A stretch of 64,000 bases of DNA from Bradyrhizobium canariense (GTDB lineage Bacteria > Pseudomonadota > Alphaproteobacteria > Rhizobiales > Xanthobacteraceae): NCBI RefSeq assembly GCF_019402665.1, contig NZ_VSST01000044.1, forward strand, positions 186,001-250,000, read 5' to 3'. The notes below the pieces were generated by a model. That model made no database searches, was not told the origin of the DNA, and saw only the letters and a list, made by a program, of their open reading frames with translations. The translations under genes were made by a program, and so were the position numbers. Every line of letters starts with the position of its first letter. Within the stretch, counting starts at the first letter, position 1. Of the stretch, positions 17,555-26,510 are shown in pieces.

Positions 17555-19885
17555 GTGTCGCATAAGCTTGCCTTCGCGCTTCTCGCCGCGCTCTTGATCG
17601 CGATCTCGTCTCTCTCCAGCGTCCGCGCCGCGCCGCCTGCGCCTGCGGCAAACAGCGCTGCCGCGTTATCGCCCGATGAGGCCAAGCGCGCGCTGGAGAC
17701 GCTGCAGGATGACAAGAAGCGCGCGCAGATGATCGACACGCTGCGTGCGATCGCCAATGCGTCCGGTGCACAGCAGCCCGCGCCCGAACCAAAATCGCCG
17801 ATCCCGCTCGCGGCCGACGGTCTCGGTGCGCAGCTCATGCTCACCGTGTCTGAGGAGATCGGTGAAATTTCGCGAGACGTCGCCGATATGGCCAGGACGC
17901 TCACGCACTTCCCGGCGTTCTATTACTGGATCGTGCGGACCGCGAACGATCCCGCGGCCTACAATCTCCTGATCGAGATTGGTTGGAAGCTCGCGCTGGT
18001 GTTCGGCTGCGCCTTCTGCGCCGAATGGGTGATCTTCCGTCTGATCCGGCGCCCCGTCGCCTTCCTGGAAGGGCGCATGCCGCAAACGGCGCGTCTGCCG
18101 GTGCAGGTATTGCCCATTGCCGATCCCCCGTCATCGGTGGCCGATGTCACCCCCGCGCCAGAACTGCACATGCGCCGCCACAGCCTGGCGCGGGCCTGGC
18201 AAATCATGCTGCGGCTGCCGCTCGTGCTGGGACGCTTCCTGCTCGAGCTGCTACCCGTGTTGGTCTTTGTCGGTGGCGCCACGGCGCTGCTCGGCACCGA
18301 GATCGGCGAGCCCACCACCGTCCGCCTCGTGATCCTCGCCGTCGTCAATGCCTATGCGTTCTCGCGCGGGCTCATCTGTGTGGTCCGTGTGCTGGCGGGA
18401 CCGTTCGGCTTGTTTCCGGTCAGGGCCGAAACCGCCGCCTATATCGAGATCTGGGCGCGCCGTATCGTCGGTGTCGGCGTCTCCGGCATCGCCTTTGCGA
18501 ATGTGGCGCTGCTGCTCGGCCTGCATCGCGGCGGCTATGCCGCGCTCCTGCGCATGGTGATGCTGGTCGTGCATCTCTTCATCGTCGTGATCATCCTGCA
18601 ATGCCGCCGCCAGGTCGCCGAAGCCATCCGCGCTCCGGCCGACCGGCAGGGGATCGCGGCGGGACTGCGCAACCGCATTGCGGGCGGCTGGCATTATCTC
18701 GCCATCGCGCTCGACCTGGCGCTGTGGGCCGTGTGGGCGCTGAACATTCGCAACGGCTATTCGTTGCTGCTGCAATATTTCGTCGGCACCATCGCGGTGG
18801 CGCTGATCACGCGCGTTGCCATCATGCTGACGCTGGGCCTGATCGACCGCGGCTTCCGCATCAAGCCGGAAATCCTCCAGCGCTTTCCGGGCCTCGAGAT
18901 CCGCGCCAACCGCTATCTGCCACTGCTGCGCAAGATCGTATCCGGCGTCATCGCCTTCATCGGCCTGGTGGCCGTGCTCGAAGTCTGGGGCGTCGACGCC
19001 ATCGTCTGGTTCTATGGCGGCCAGATCGGCAGCCGGCTGATCTCGGCGGTGGTGACGATCGGACTTGCCGTATTCATTGCAGCTGCGATCTGGGAAGCCA
19101 GCAACGCGCTGCTCGACCGCCAGATCAATTCGCTGTCGCGGGACGGGCACTATGCGCGCGCAGCGCGGCTGCGGACCTTTCAGCCGATGCTGCGCACGGC
19201 ATTGCTCTGCCTGATCGCCACTGTCGTCGGCCTCACGGCGCTCAGCGAAATCGGCGTCAACGTCGCACCGCTGCTGGCGGGCGCCGGCATCGTCGGTATC
19301 GCCATCGGCTTCGGTTCGCAGAAGCTGGTGCAGGACCTCATCACCGGGCTGTTCCTGCTGCTGGAGAACACCGTCCAGGTCGGCGACAACGTCAGCGTGT
19401 CCGGGCTATCGGGCGTGGTGGAGAACGTCTCGATCCGCACGATCAGGCTCCGGGCCGGCGACGGTGCCGTGCACATCGTGCCGTTCAGCGCGGTCACGAC
19501 CATCACCAACGCCAGCCGCGGCGCCGGCAATGCGTCCGTCAGCGTCAACGTCGCCTACAAGGAGGATACCGACCGCGCCGGCCAGATTCTCAAGGACATC
19601 GTCGACGAGATGCGCCGCGAGGTGGAATTCCGCAGCCTGATCCGCGGCGATCTCGAGCTCTGGGGCATCGACAAGGTCGACGGCGCCATGGTGTCGATCG
19701 TGGGCCAGATCCGCTGCACCGAGGCTGGCCGCTGGCCGGTGCAGCGCGAATTCAACCGCCGCATGAAGCAGCGTTTCCAGCACAACGGCATCGAGGTCGC
19801 ATCCGCCACCCAGACCATCCTGATGCACATCGCGCCGCCGGCTGACAGCGCCGCTCATCTGACGCCGCGTCGAGCGGCAGGATAG
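17555..19885 (+). CDS. MscS-family mechanosensitive ion channel, large form
   Basis: A protein of about 776 residues. An N-terminal signal sequence (SHKLAFALLAALLIAISS) is followed by a periplasmic region, then many hydrophobic segments (residues ~140-570). A C-terminal MscS core at residues ~565-740 contains the pore helix GVNVAPLLAGAGIVGIAIGFGSQ and the beta domain LLENTVQVGDNVSVSGLSG. It is much larger than E. coli MscS and closer in build to YbdG/MscM/YnaI types. Likely role: tension-gated release of solutes on osmotic downshift. I chose GTG 17555 behind AGGGA because it begins the signal peptide; ATG 17492 would add an unrelated leader. Confidence 0.88.
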   Translation: MSHKLAFALLAALLIAISSLSSVRAAPPAPAANSAAALSPDEAKRALETLQDDKKRAQMIDTLRAIANASGAQQPAPEPKSPIPLAADGLGAQLMLTVSEEIGEISRDVADMARTLTHFPAFYYWIVRTANDPAAYNLLIEIGWKLALVFGCAFCAEWVIFRLIRRPVAFLEGRMPQTARLPVQVLPIADPPSSVADVTPAPELHMRRHSLARAWQIMLRLPLVLGRFLLELLPVLVFVGGATALLGTEIGEPTTVRLVILAVVNAYAFSRGLICVVRVLAGPFGLFPVRAETAAYIEIWARRIVGVGVSGIAFANVALLLGLHRGGYAALLRMVMLVVHLFIVVIILQCRRQVAEAIRAPADRQGIAAGLRNRIAGGWHYLAIALDLALWAVWALNIRNGYSLLLQYFVGTIAVALITRVAIMLTLGLIDRGFRIKPEILQRFPGLEIRANRYLPLLRKIVSGVIAFIGLVAVLEVWGVDAIVWFYGGQIGSRLISAVVTIGLAVFIAAAIWEASNALLDRQINSLSRDGHYARAARLRTFQPMLRTALLCLIATVVGLTALSEIGVNVAPLLAGAGIVGIAIGFGSQKLVQDLITGLFLLLENTVQVGDNVSVSGLSGVVENVSIRTIRLRAGDGAVHIVPFSAVTTITNASRGAGNASVSVNVAYKEDTDRAGQILKDIVDEMRREVEFRSLIRGDLELWGIDKVDGAMVSIVGQIRCTEAGRWPVQREFNRRMKQRFQHNGIEVASATQTILMHIAPPADSAAHLTPRRAAG

Positions 19886-19983
19886 TCGCTCGGTAAACTT
19901 ACCGCTTGCCTTGGTTGAACCGGCAGCGTTCACTTCGCCCCAGTTCGCTGACGACATGCGGGCGGTGAAAAAGGGTGGATGGA

Positions 19984-20982
19984 ATGTGGGGGCGGTGGGC
20001 TGGACTGCGCGGTCATGTGATCGTCATTTGTGCGTTGCTTGGATGTGCGGCGTGGGCCACACCGGCAAACGCCCAGCTGTTTCCATCGCGTCCCATCACC
20101 CTCGTGGTGCCGTTCGCTGCGGGCGGTCCGACCGATACTCTGGCGCGGATCCTGTCCGAGCGGGTCGCTGCCGAGTTGCACGCGACGATCGTGGTCGAAA
20201 ACGTCGCCGGCGCCTCCGGCAGCATCGCCGGCGCCCGCGTCGCGCGCGCAACGCCTGACGGCACCACGATCACGATCGGCCATTGGGGCACGCATGTGCT
20301 CAACGGCGCGATCTTCAAGCTGCCCTACGACGTGATCGCCGACTTCGAGCCGGTCGCGACGATCGCGATGGGCACGCAGCTCATCGTCGGCCGGAAGTCG
20401 ATCGAGGCCAACACTCTGAAAGAGATGATCGCGTGGCTGAAGGCCAATCCCGGCAAGGTGACCGCCGGCACCGCGGGCGCCGGCACCGGGGCCCACGTCG
20501 CCGGTGTCTTCTTCAAGGAGAGAACCGGCACCGACTTCCAGTTCGTGCCGTATCGCGGCGCGGGGCCCGCCATGATCGATCTCGTGGCCGGGCAGATCGA
20601 CATCATGTTCGATCAGGCCTCCAACTCGCTGCCGCACTACAAGAACGGTGCGATCAAGGCGTTCGCGGTGACATCGCCGACGCGGCTCGCCTCCGCGCCC
20701 GATATCCCGACGGTCGACGAGGCGGGGCTGCCCGGCCTCTACATCTCCTATTGGCACGGCATCTGGGCACCGAAGAACACGCCGAAGGAGATCGTCGCGA
20801 AGCTCAACGCGGCCATCGTCACCGTGCTTGCCGACGCTTCCGTCAAGCAGCGGTTTGGCGAATTGGGGCAGGAGATTCCTCCGCCCGATCAGCAAACGCC
20901 CGCAGCGCTCGGAGCCTTCCAGAAGGCCGAGACCGAGAAATGGTGGCCGATCGTGAAGGCCGCCGATATCAAGGCGGAGTAA
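19984..20982 (+). CDS. Bug/TctC-family tripartite tricarboxylate transporter substrate-binding protein
   Basis: A periplasmic receptor of about 332 residues of the Bug (TctC) family. It has a signal peptide ending near TPANAQ and the family sequence FPSRPITLVVPFAAGGPTDT, where the two loops that grip a carboxylate begin. No tctA or tctB membrane gene is nearby, so it is an orphan receptor, which is common in this family. Start: ATG 19984 after AGGGTGG; GTG 19975 is possible. The ligand is probably a small organic carboxylate. Confidence 0.9.
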   Translation: MWGRWAGLRGHVIVICALLGCAAWATPANAQLFPSRPITLVVPFAAGGPTDTLARILSERVAAELHATIVVENVAGASGSIAGARVARATPDGTTITIGHWGTHVLNGAIFKLPYDVIADFEPVATIAMGTQLIVGRKSIEANTLKEMIAWLKANPGKVTAGTAGAGTGAHVAGVFFKERTGTDFQFVPYRGAGPAMIDLVAGQIDIMFDQASNSLPHYKNGAIKAFAVTSPTRLASAPDIPTVDEAGLPGLYISYWHGIWAPKNTPKEIVAKLNAAIVTVLADASVKQRFGELGQEIPPPDQQTPAALGAFQKAETEKWWPIVKAADIKAE

Positions 20983-21004
20983 CTCGCGGCGCCACACGCG
21001 CTTC

Positions 21005-21234
21005 CCTCATCCTGAGGAGGTCGCGCAGCGGCCGTCTCGAAGGATGGCCGCGGGTGTGAGATCGCGCGGGCTTGCCTCTCCCGCTTGCGGGAGAGGCCGA
21101 CGCGCCGCAGAGCGCGGCGGGTGAGGGCTCTCACCACACAGGGACATCCGCCGCGATTCTCGACAGTCCCGACGCGGAGATACCCCCACCCCAACCCTCC
21201 CCCGCAAGCGGGAGAGGGAGCCCCACCGCCAACG
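21005..21234. repeat. Palindromic intergenic repeat cluster
   Basis: The 454-base gap before the malic enzyme gene holds three elements. One is a CCTCATCCTGAGG-type copy at 21005-21046. A perfect hairpin at 21075-21096 has the arms CCTCTCCCGC and GCGGGAGAGG with a two-base loop. A related hairpin at about 21195-21219 is built from CCCTCCCCCGC and GCGGGAGAGGG. The hairpins resemble those at 23117-23226 and 55545-55693. They look like dispersed, non-coding repeats; the first could stop transcription from the upstream gene. Confidence 0.7.
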
Positions 21235-21436
21235 CGGCGCGTCTTGCACACCCTCACATGAGAGGAGTGTCTAGCTTTGCGGCGTTAACCTTTTCGTGCA
21301 CGACGGCCGGTCTGTCGCGAAAACCTCGCTGCGGTGCGGCATCACAATCCGTGCCGCGGTTTTCTGCCTCCTTGATCTCCAGTGAGCGCTGGCCGACAAT
21401 GCCCGCCCTTCAATAAGAAACTCCCTGGGGGAATTC

Positions 21437-23089
21437 GTGAATAGACCTGCTCGGGTCAGCGCCCATTCGACATCGTCCGATTCCGTGCACGGCATGGCGC
21501 TGCTGCGCGATCCCCTGCTCAACAAGGGCACCGCCTTCACCGCGCAGGAGCGCGATGCGCTCGGCCTGCGTGGGCTGCTTCCGCCTTGCGAGCTGACGAT
21601 GGAAACCCAGGTCGAGCGCGTGCTCGTCAATCTGCGCACGCTGCCGACCGATCTCGAGAAATATGTCGCGCTGAATGCGTTGCATGACCGCAACGAGGCG
21701 CTGTTCTTCCGTGTCGTCGTCGACAATATCGACGAGATCCAGCCGATCATCTACACGCCGACGGTCGGGCTCGCCTGCCAGAAATACGGCCTGATCTTCC
21801 AGCGCCCGCGCGGTATGTTCATCTCCTCGCGCGATCGCGGCCAGATCGCCGAGATCCTGAAGAACTGGCCCTATCCGGCCAAGCTGATCGTCGTCACCGA
21901 TGGCGAGCGCATCCTCGGCCTCGGCGATCTCGGCGCCAACGGCATGGGCATTCCGGTCGGAAAGCTCTCGCTGTATTCCGCCTGCGCCGGCGTGCATCCC
22001 GAAACGTGCCTGCCGATCGTGCTCGACGTCGGCACCAACAATGAAGAGCTGCTGAAAGACCCGTATTATCTCGGCTTGCGCGAGCGGCGGCTCACGGGCG
22101 AGGCCTATGACAGCTTCGTCGACGAGTTCATGGTCGCCGCGCGAAAGACCTTTCCGGGAGTGCTGATCCAGTTCGAGGATTTCGCCAACCATTCGGCGTT
22201 CAAGCTGCTGCACAAATACCGCGATGAGGCCTGCGTCTTCAACGACGACATCCAGGGCACGGCTGCGGTGGCGCTCGCGGGCCTGTTTTCGGCGCTGCGC
22301 GTCAACGGCGGCAAGCTGAAGGAACAGCGCATCCTGTTCCTCGGCGCGGGCGAGGCCGCGACCGGCATCGCCGATCTCGTGACGTCCGCGATGATGGCGG
22401 AGGGCGCCTCTGAGGCAGAAGCGCTCCGCCGCAACTGGCTGGTGGATTCCCGCGGCCTCGTCGTCGGCGGCCGTGAAGGCCTGTCCGGCCACAAGCTCCG
22501 TTATGCCCATGCCGGCCAGGCGCCGATCGCCGACTTCCTCACGGCGATCAGGACGCTGAAGCCGACGGCGATCATCGGTGTTGCCGCGGTCGGGGGTGCC
22601 TTCACGCCCGACGTGCTCAAGGCGATGGCCGAGCTCAACGAGCAGCCGATCGTGTTCGCGCTCTCCAATCCGACTTCGAAGGCCGAATGCTCGGCGGAGG
22701 ACGCCTACCGCTACACCGGGGGCCGCGCGCTGTTTGCCTGCGGCAGTCCGTATGACCCGGTCAAGCTCAACGGTCGTACCTTCGTGCCGCGCCAGGGCAA
22801 CAACTCCTACATCTTTCCGGGCGTCGGCCTCGGCGTCATCGCCAGCCGCTCGCGGCTGGTGACGGACGAGATGTTCATGGCGGCCGCCCATACGCTCGCC
22901 GACTGCGTCGGCAAGGACGATCTCGCGCAGGGCAGCCTCTATCCGGCGCTGCCGCGCATCCGCGAGGTCTCGGTGCGTATCGCCGCCGCCGTCGCCGATG
23001 TCGCTTTTCAGCGCGCGCTCGCGGACGGACCCGCGCCCAATGACGTGAAGGGACTGGTTCAGTCCCAGATGTACGAGCCGCAGTACTGA
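21437..23089 (+). CDS. maeA: NAD-dependent malic enzyme
   Basis: A 550-residue enzyme converting malate to pyruvate, CO2 and NADH. The family blocks are visible: YTPTVGLACQKYG, VVTDGERILGLGDLGANGMGIPVGK, FEDFANHSAFKLL, NDDIQGTAAVALAGL (metal and substrate site) and the dinucleotide motif FLGAGEAATGIADL, then SNPTSKAECSAEDAYRYTGG. There is no C-terminal phosphotransacetylase-like domain, so it is the MaeA/SfcA type rather than the longer rhizobial Dme/Tme type. It starts at GTG 21437 after CTGGGGGAATTC. The symbol follows that resemblance and the cofactor preference is inferred. Confidence 0.9.
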   Translation: MNRPARVSAHSTSSDSVHGMALLRDPLLNKGTAFTAQERDALGLRGLLPPCELTMETQVERVLVNLRTLPTDLEKYVALNALHDRNEALFFRVVVDNIDEIQPIIYTPTVGLACQKYGLIFQRPRGMFISSRDRGQIAEILKNWPYPAKLIVVTDGERILGLGDLGANGMGIPVGKLSLYSACAGVHPETCLPIVLDVGTNNEELLKDPYYLGLRERRLTGEAYDSFVDEFMVAARKTFPGVLIQFEDFANHSAFKLLHKYRDEACVFNDDIQGTAAVALAGLFSALRVNGGKLKEQRILFLGAGEAATGIADLVTSAMMAEGASEAEALRRNWLVDSRGLVVGGREGLSGHKLRYAHAGQAPIADFLTAIRTLKPTAIIGVAAVGGAFTPDVLKAMAELNEQPIVFALSNPTSKAECSAEDAYRYTGGRALFACGSPYDPVKLNGRTFVPRQGNNSYIFPGVGLGVIASRSRLVTDEMFMAAAHTLADCVGKDDLAQGSLYPALPRIREVSVRIAAAVADVAFQRALADGPAPNDVKGLVQSQMYEPQY

Positions 23090-23116
23090 GGCTCACAATT
23101 CGATTTGAATTTGCGG

Positions 23117-23226
23117 AGGCAGCCCCTCACCCCACCCTCTCCCCGTAAGAACGGGGCGAGGGAGTGAGAGAGGTTGCCTCCCTAACCTCTCCCCGCTCTT
23201 CTGCGGGGAGAGGTCGGATTGCCCCG
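23117..23226. repeat. Palindromic intergenic repeats
   Basis: Downstream of the malic enzyme gene are a CCCTCTCCCCGTaagaACGGGGCGAGGG hairpin and a CCTCTCCCCGCtcttctGCGGGGAGAGG hairpin, separated by about 20 bases. They belong to the same dispersed class as the hairpins at 21075 and 55545. They may act as terminators or simply be repeat copies. Confidence 0.65.
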
Positions 23227-23394
23227 GCGATGCGAAGCATCGTCCGGCGCAATCCGGGTGAGGGGCAGGGCAGTCTGCTAGCCCGATCGAAAGTCGATCC
23301 GACTTGCGAGACGTTATTTCCACGGTTCGGTCAGCACGCGATACCATTTCAGGTAGAAACTCCGTTGCGCGGCGCGGGCGTATATGCGACGCTC

Positions 23395-23406
23395 TGTAGC
23401 GTTACA
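23395..23406. promoter_or_regulatory. Candidate BlaI operator upstream of blaI
   Basis: TGTAGCGTTACA, with inverted outer tetramers TGTA and TACA, lies 29 bases before the blaI-like start, and the overlapping ACGCTctgtAGCGT adds further symmetry. BlaI/MecI/CopY regulators bind TACA/TGTA-based dyads and usually repress their own promoter. The central GTAGCGTTAC recurs with one change at 26445-26454. Confidence 0.5.
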
Positions 23407-23434
23407 AGAAAATGCGAAACCAAGGTAAGCCGCC

Positions 23435-23827
23435 ATGGACGATCGTTTGCCGGACCTGGGCGACCTCGAGCACGAGGTCATGCAACTGGTTTGGGCCCAT
23501 GGTCCTGTCACGGCCGAGGTTGTGCGCGAGAAGCTGTCGCGTCGGCTGAAGGAATCGACGGTCCGCACGGTGCTGCGCCGGCTGGAAGAAAAGGGCTATG
23601 CTCGGCACACGGTGGACGGACGCACCTATGTCTACCACGCAGCCGAAGCGCGCGCGCGGGTTGCGGCCAAGGCGGTGCAGCGCATCGTCGACTGGTTCTG
23701 CAACGGCTCGATGGAGGAGGTCCTCGTCGGCATGGTCGACAATGCAATGCTCGACCAGCAGCAGTTGCGCACGCTGGCCGACCAGGTGGCCAAGGCGAAG
23801 AAGGCGAGGGGAGTGAAGAAAGAATGA
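23435..23827 (+). CDS. BlaI/MecI/CopY-family transcriptional regulator
   Basis: A 130-residue winged-helix repressor. It begins LPDLGDLEHEVMQLVWAHGPVTA and carries the recognition region KESTVRTVLRRLEEKGYARHTVDGRTYVY, followed by the C-terminal dimerisation helix. Family members repress beta-lactamase, mec or other envelope-stress genes until cleaved by a partner M56 protease. The next gene encodes such a protease and overlaps this one by four bases, a classic pair. No beta-lactamase gene is present nearby. Confidence 0.93.
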   Translation: MDDRLPDLGDLEHEVMQLVWAHGPVTAEVVREKLSRRLKESTVRTVLRRLEEKGYARHTVDGRTYVYHAAEARARVAAKAVQRIVDWFCNGSMEEVLVGMVDNAMLDQQQLRTLADQVAKAKKARGVKKE

Positions 23828-26343
23828 TCGCAACTCTGGCGGAGGCGGCGCTACGCTCCCTTGTGCTGGGAGGCGTCGTCTGGTTCGGTCTCAACCTGTT
23901 TCGCGTGCGCAATCCGCACGTCCACATGACGGCGTGGGTCGTCGTGCTGCTGGCATCGCTGGCGATGCCCTTGGTGATGCATTGGCCGACGGTCACGATC
24001 ACCCGGCTGCCATTGCCGGTATCGGTGCCGGCTGATGTCCTGCCGGCTGATATCTCGATGTTTGAGATGCCGCAGCCCATGCAGCCGATCGCGCCCGGCG
24101 CGGCGATTGCTTCTCCGGCGCAGAGCGGCGTCTCGATCAATTGGTGGCTGATCGCCACCGTCGTCCATGCCGGCGTTGCCAGCCTGTTGCTGCTGCGGTT
24201 GGCCATCGGCCTCTGTCTGACCTGGCGCCTCGCGCGCGCGGCAAGACCGATCAACGGTCTGCAGATGGTCGACGCCGATGTGCGCGTCAGCCGCGAGGTC
24301 GGCGGTCCCGTCACGTTTGGCTCGACCATTCTGGTGCCGCCGCAATTTTCCGGCTGGGACCCAAAGAAGCGCCTCGCGGTGCTCGCGCATGAGGGCGCGC
24401 ATGTCGCCAACCGCGATTTCCATATCCTCCTGCTCGCTTCCCTCAATCGCGCGGTGTTCTGGTTCAGCCCGTTCGCCTGGTGGCAGCTCGCGCGTCTTGC
24501 CGAACTTGCCGAGATCATCAGTGACGCCGAGGCGATCGAGGTGATCGACGATCGGCTGTCCTATGCGGAAATCCTGCTTGATTTCGCAAGCACGGTAAAC
24601 CCGCGGCCGGTCGAGCTCGCGATGGCGCGGGCCTCGACCGTGCGCGCGCGCGTCGAGCGCATCATCGCGACTGCCGTGATGCCGGTCGCGGTCGGCTGGC
24701 GCAAGCGGCTGTGGATCGCGGCCGCGATCGTCCCGGCCGTGATCGTGTCCGCCGGCATGATCGCCTATCGCACCCCAGAGCCTGCGCCGCTCGCCGGCGA
24801 TAGTGGAGAGGTGCCGGCCCAACATTACCGCCCCTTCGTCAATTTCTACGCCATGGGCCCGGCCTCGGTGTTCGCCATCTTCCGCGAGGGTGATGATCTC
24901 TACGGCCAGCTCACCGGGCAACGTCGGCTGCGCCTGACCGTCGGCAGCGACGGCACCGCGTCCTACCTGGCTTCGTCGAGCGAGATCACGTTCCCGCTCG
25001 ATGCGGAACGCCGCTCCTCCGAACTGATGCTGCGGATCAACGGCCGCGACGTGCGCGCGGTGCGTGTCGCCGAGATGCCGGCGCCGACGACCGAACCTGC
25101 CTCGCTCGATCAATATGTCGGCTGGTATAGGATTGCGCCGAACCGCGTGCTCACCGTCCGCCGCGATGGCGACCGTCTCTGGCTGCAGGAAACCGGGCAG
25201 GGGGCGACGCAAGTCCTGGCCGAGGGCACTGATGCCTTCTCCTTTCGCGGCGACCATCTCGTGATCTTCCTGCGCGACGAGCAGTCGAGGGTCTCGCGCG
25301 TGTTGCTACAAAGTGCGGTTTTCGGCGGCCGCCTCGCAGCCCGCGTCGATGCGGCGGTGGCACAGGCGGTCCAAGCGGATTTCGCGCGCCGCCTTGCCGA
25401 AGTCCCCGATCGCTTCAGGGAGCAGGTCCCGGCGGTCGGCGGCAAGGAGATGATCTTGCGGGGGATCGAGGATCTGCGCGCCGGCACGCCGAACTACGAT
25501 CGCATGAGCGCGCCGCTCGCGGCCAAGATCCACCGCCAGCTCAATGAAATGCACGCGACGTTCGTTGCGCTCGGCGGATTGGAATCGATCTTCTTCCGCG
25601 GCGTCGGTCCCGGCGGCTACGACATCTATGGCGCGAAATTCGAAAACGGCACGGCCGAATTCCGCCTGCTGATCGAGCCCGACGGCAAGGCCGGCGATGT
25701 GATCTTCCGAGCCGACGGCAACGACGAACTCGGTGGCATCGTGCCTTGCTCGGAGGAGGCGAACGTGCGCGGCCGCGCCGGCACCTCGCCGATCAGGATC
25801 ATGGTCTATAACGAGATGCGCGACGACATCCAGGTTTTCAATCTCGATGCCGACGGCAATCGCAAGATGCAGAGCGTCGTCAGGCCCAACATGACCTGGG
25901 CCTCCACCACCACCGTGAACAATCCGTGGGTGATTGCCGACAAGTCGGGACGGTGCATGGAGATCCTGGTGCCGGGTCGGCAAACGCGCTTCCACAATGT
26001 CGAGGCCTCAAACCTCGGCGCGCGTCCGGGTCGCGCAGCGCGGCGCGCCGTTCCGATCGCCAATGGCGAGGAGATGCTGCGCCGCTACATCGAGGGCGTC
26101 GGCAGGGGACAGCCGGACTACGAGCGCATGACGTCTGAGGTCGCCGACATCACACGCGCGCAGCTTCCGTTCGATCAGGCGATTCTGACGCGACTGGGTG
26201 CGCTGCGTGCGGTCTCCTTCCGCGGCGTCACTGCGCTCGACAGCGATATCTATGTCGTCCAGTTCGCCAACGGTTCGGCGGAATGGCGCATCGGCGTCAG
26301 AAACGGCACGATCACGAAAATCGCGCTCGGGCCGAATTTTTAG
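23824..26343 (+). CDS. M56-family (BlaR1-like) sensor metallopeptidase with duplicated C-terminal domain
   Basis: A membrane protein of about 839 residues. Four hydrophobic segments lie in the first ~330 residues, with the zinc motif LAHEGAHVANRDFHIL on the cytoplasmic side and a downstream acidic ligand region (LAELAEIISDAEAIE). A last hydrophobic segment (WIAAAIVPAVIVSAGMIAYR) leads to a long periplasmic part. That part has no visible penicillin-binding SxxK transpeptidase motif. Instead it contains two similar units of about 90 residues (about 537-630 and 745-839), each with EM, a Pro-Asn/Asp-Tyr segment, FRGV and a FxNG(T/S)AE(F/W)R pattern. Expected role: sense a signal outside and cleave the BlaI partner. 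The start ATG overlaps the blaI stop. Confidence 0.88.
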   Translation: MIATLAEAALRSLVLGGVVWFGLNLFRVRNPHVHMTAWVVVLLASLAMPLVMHWPTVTITRLPLPVSVPADVLPADISMFEMPQPMQPIAPGAAIASPAQSGVSINWWLIATVVHAGVASLLLLRLAIGLCLTWRLARAARPINGLQMVDADVRVSREVGGPVTFGSTILVPPQFSGWDPKKRLAVLAHEGAHVANRDFHILLLASLNRAVFWFSPFAWWQLARLAELAEIISDAEAIEVIDDRLSYAEILLDFASTVNPRPVELAMARASTVRARVERIIATAVMPVAVGWRKRLWIAAAIVPAVIVSAGMIAYRTPEPAPLAGDSGEVPAQHYRPFVNFYAMGPASVFAIFREGDDLYGQLTGQRRLRLTVGSDGTASYLASSSEITFPLDAERRSSELMLRINGRDVRAVRVAEMPAPTTEPASLDQYVGWYRIAPNRVLTVRRDGDRLWLQETGQGATQVLAEGTDAFSFRGDHLVIFLRDEQSRVSRVLLQSAVFGGRLAARVDAAVAQAVQADFARRLAEVPDRFREQVPAVGGKEMILRGIEDLRAGTPNYDRMSAPLAAKIHRQLNEMHATFVALGGLESIFFRGVGPGGYDIYGAKFENGTAEFRLLIEPDGKAGDVIFRADGNDELGGIVPCSEEANVRGRAGTSPIRIMVYNEMRDDIQVFNLDADGNRKMQSVVRPNMTWASTTTVNNPWVIADKSGRCMEILVPGRQTRFHNVEASNLGARPGRAARRAVPIANGEEMLRRYIEGVGRGQPDYERMTSEVADITRAQLPFDQAILTRLGALRAVSFRGVTALDSDIYVVQFANGSAEWRIGVRNGTITKIALGPNF

Positions 26344-26432
26344 GACGAGCGCCGCTGCCGCTCTGCGGGAGTGGTGGCGCCCGAGTTCGTGGCGGCGGTC
26401 GCTCAATCTATGCTTGCAGACTCACGTCGTGA

Positions 26433-26464
26433 ATGCTACAATACGTAGCATTACGGTTCGTAGC
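26433..26464. promoter_or_regulatory. Candidate BlaI operator upstream of the DUF1800 gene
   Basis: A perfect inverted repeat ATGCTAC-AATAC-GTAGCAT (26433-26451) overlaps CGTAGCATTACG. The core GTAGCATTAC differs by one base from GTAGCGTTAC at the blaI promoter, and another CGTAGC lies at 26459-26464. It ends 47 bases before the DUF1800 start, where an operator is expected. Confidence 0.45.
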
Positions 26465-26510
26465 TTCGCGCCGACACCGTCGGCAGGCTCGAAAGAATTA
26501 GGCATTCGTT

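Noticed and set aside
17983..19845. A 620-codon second plus-strand frame within the MscS-type gene
   Set aside because: Arg/His/Pro-rich shadow frame. The channel motifs are all in the other frame.
23164..23823. In-frame extension of the M56 protease gene through the repeats and blaI
   Set aside because: It would translate palindromic repeats and blaI out of frame. The coupled ATG at 23824 begins the first membrane segment.
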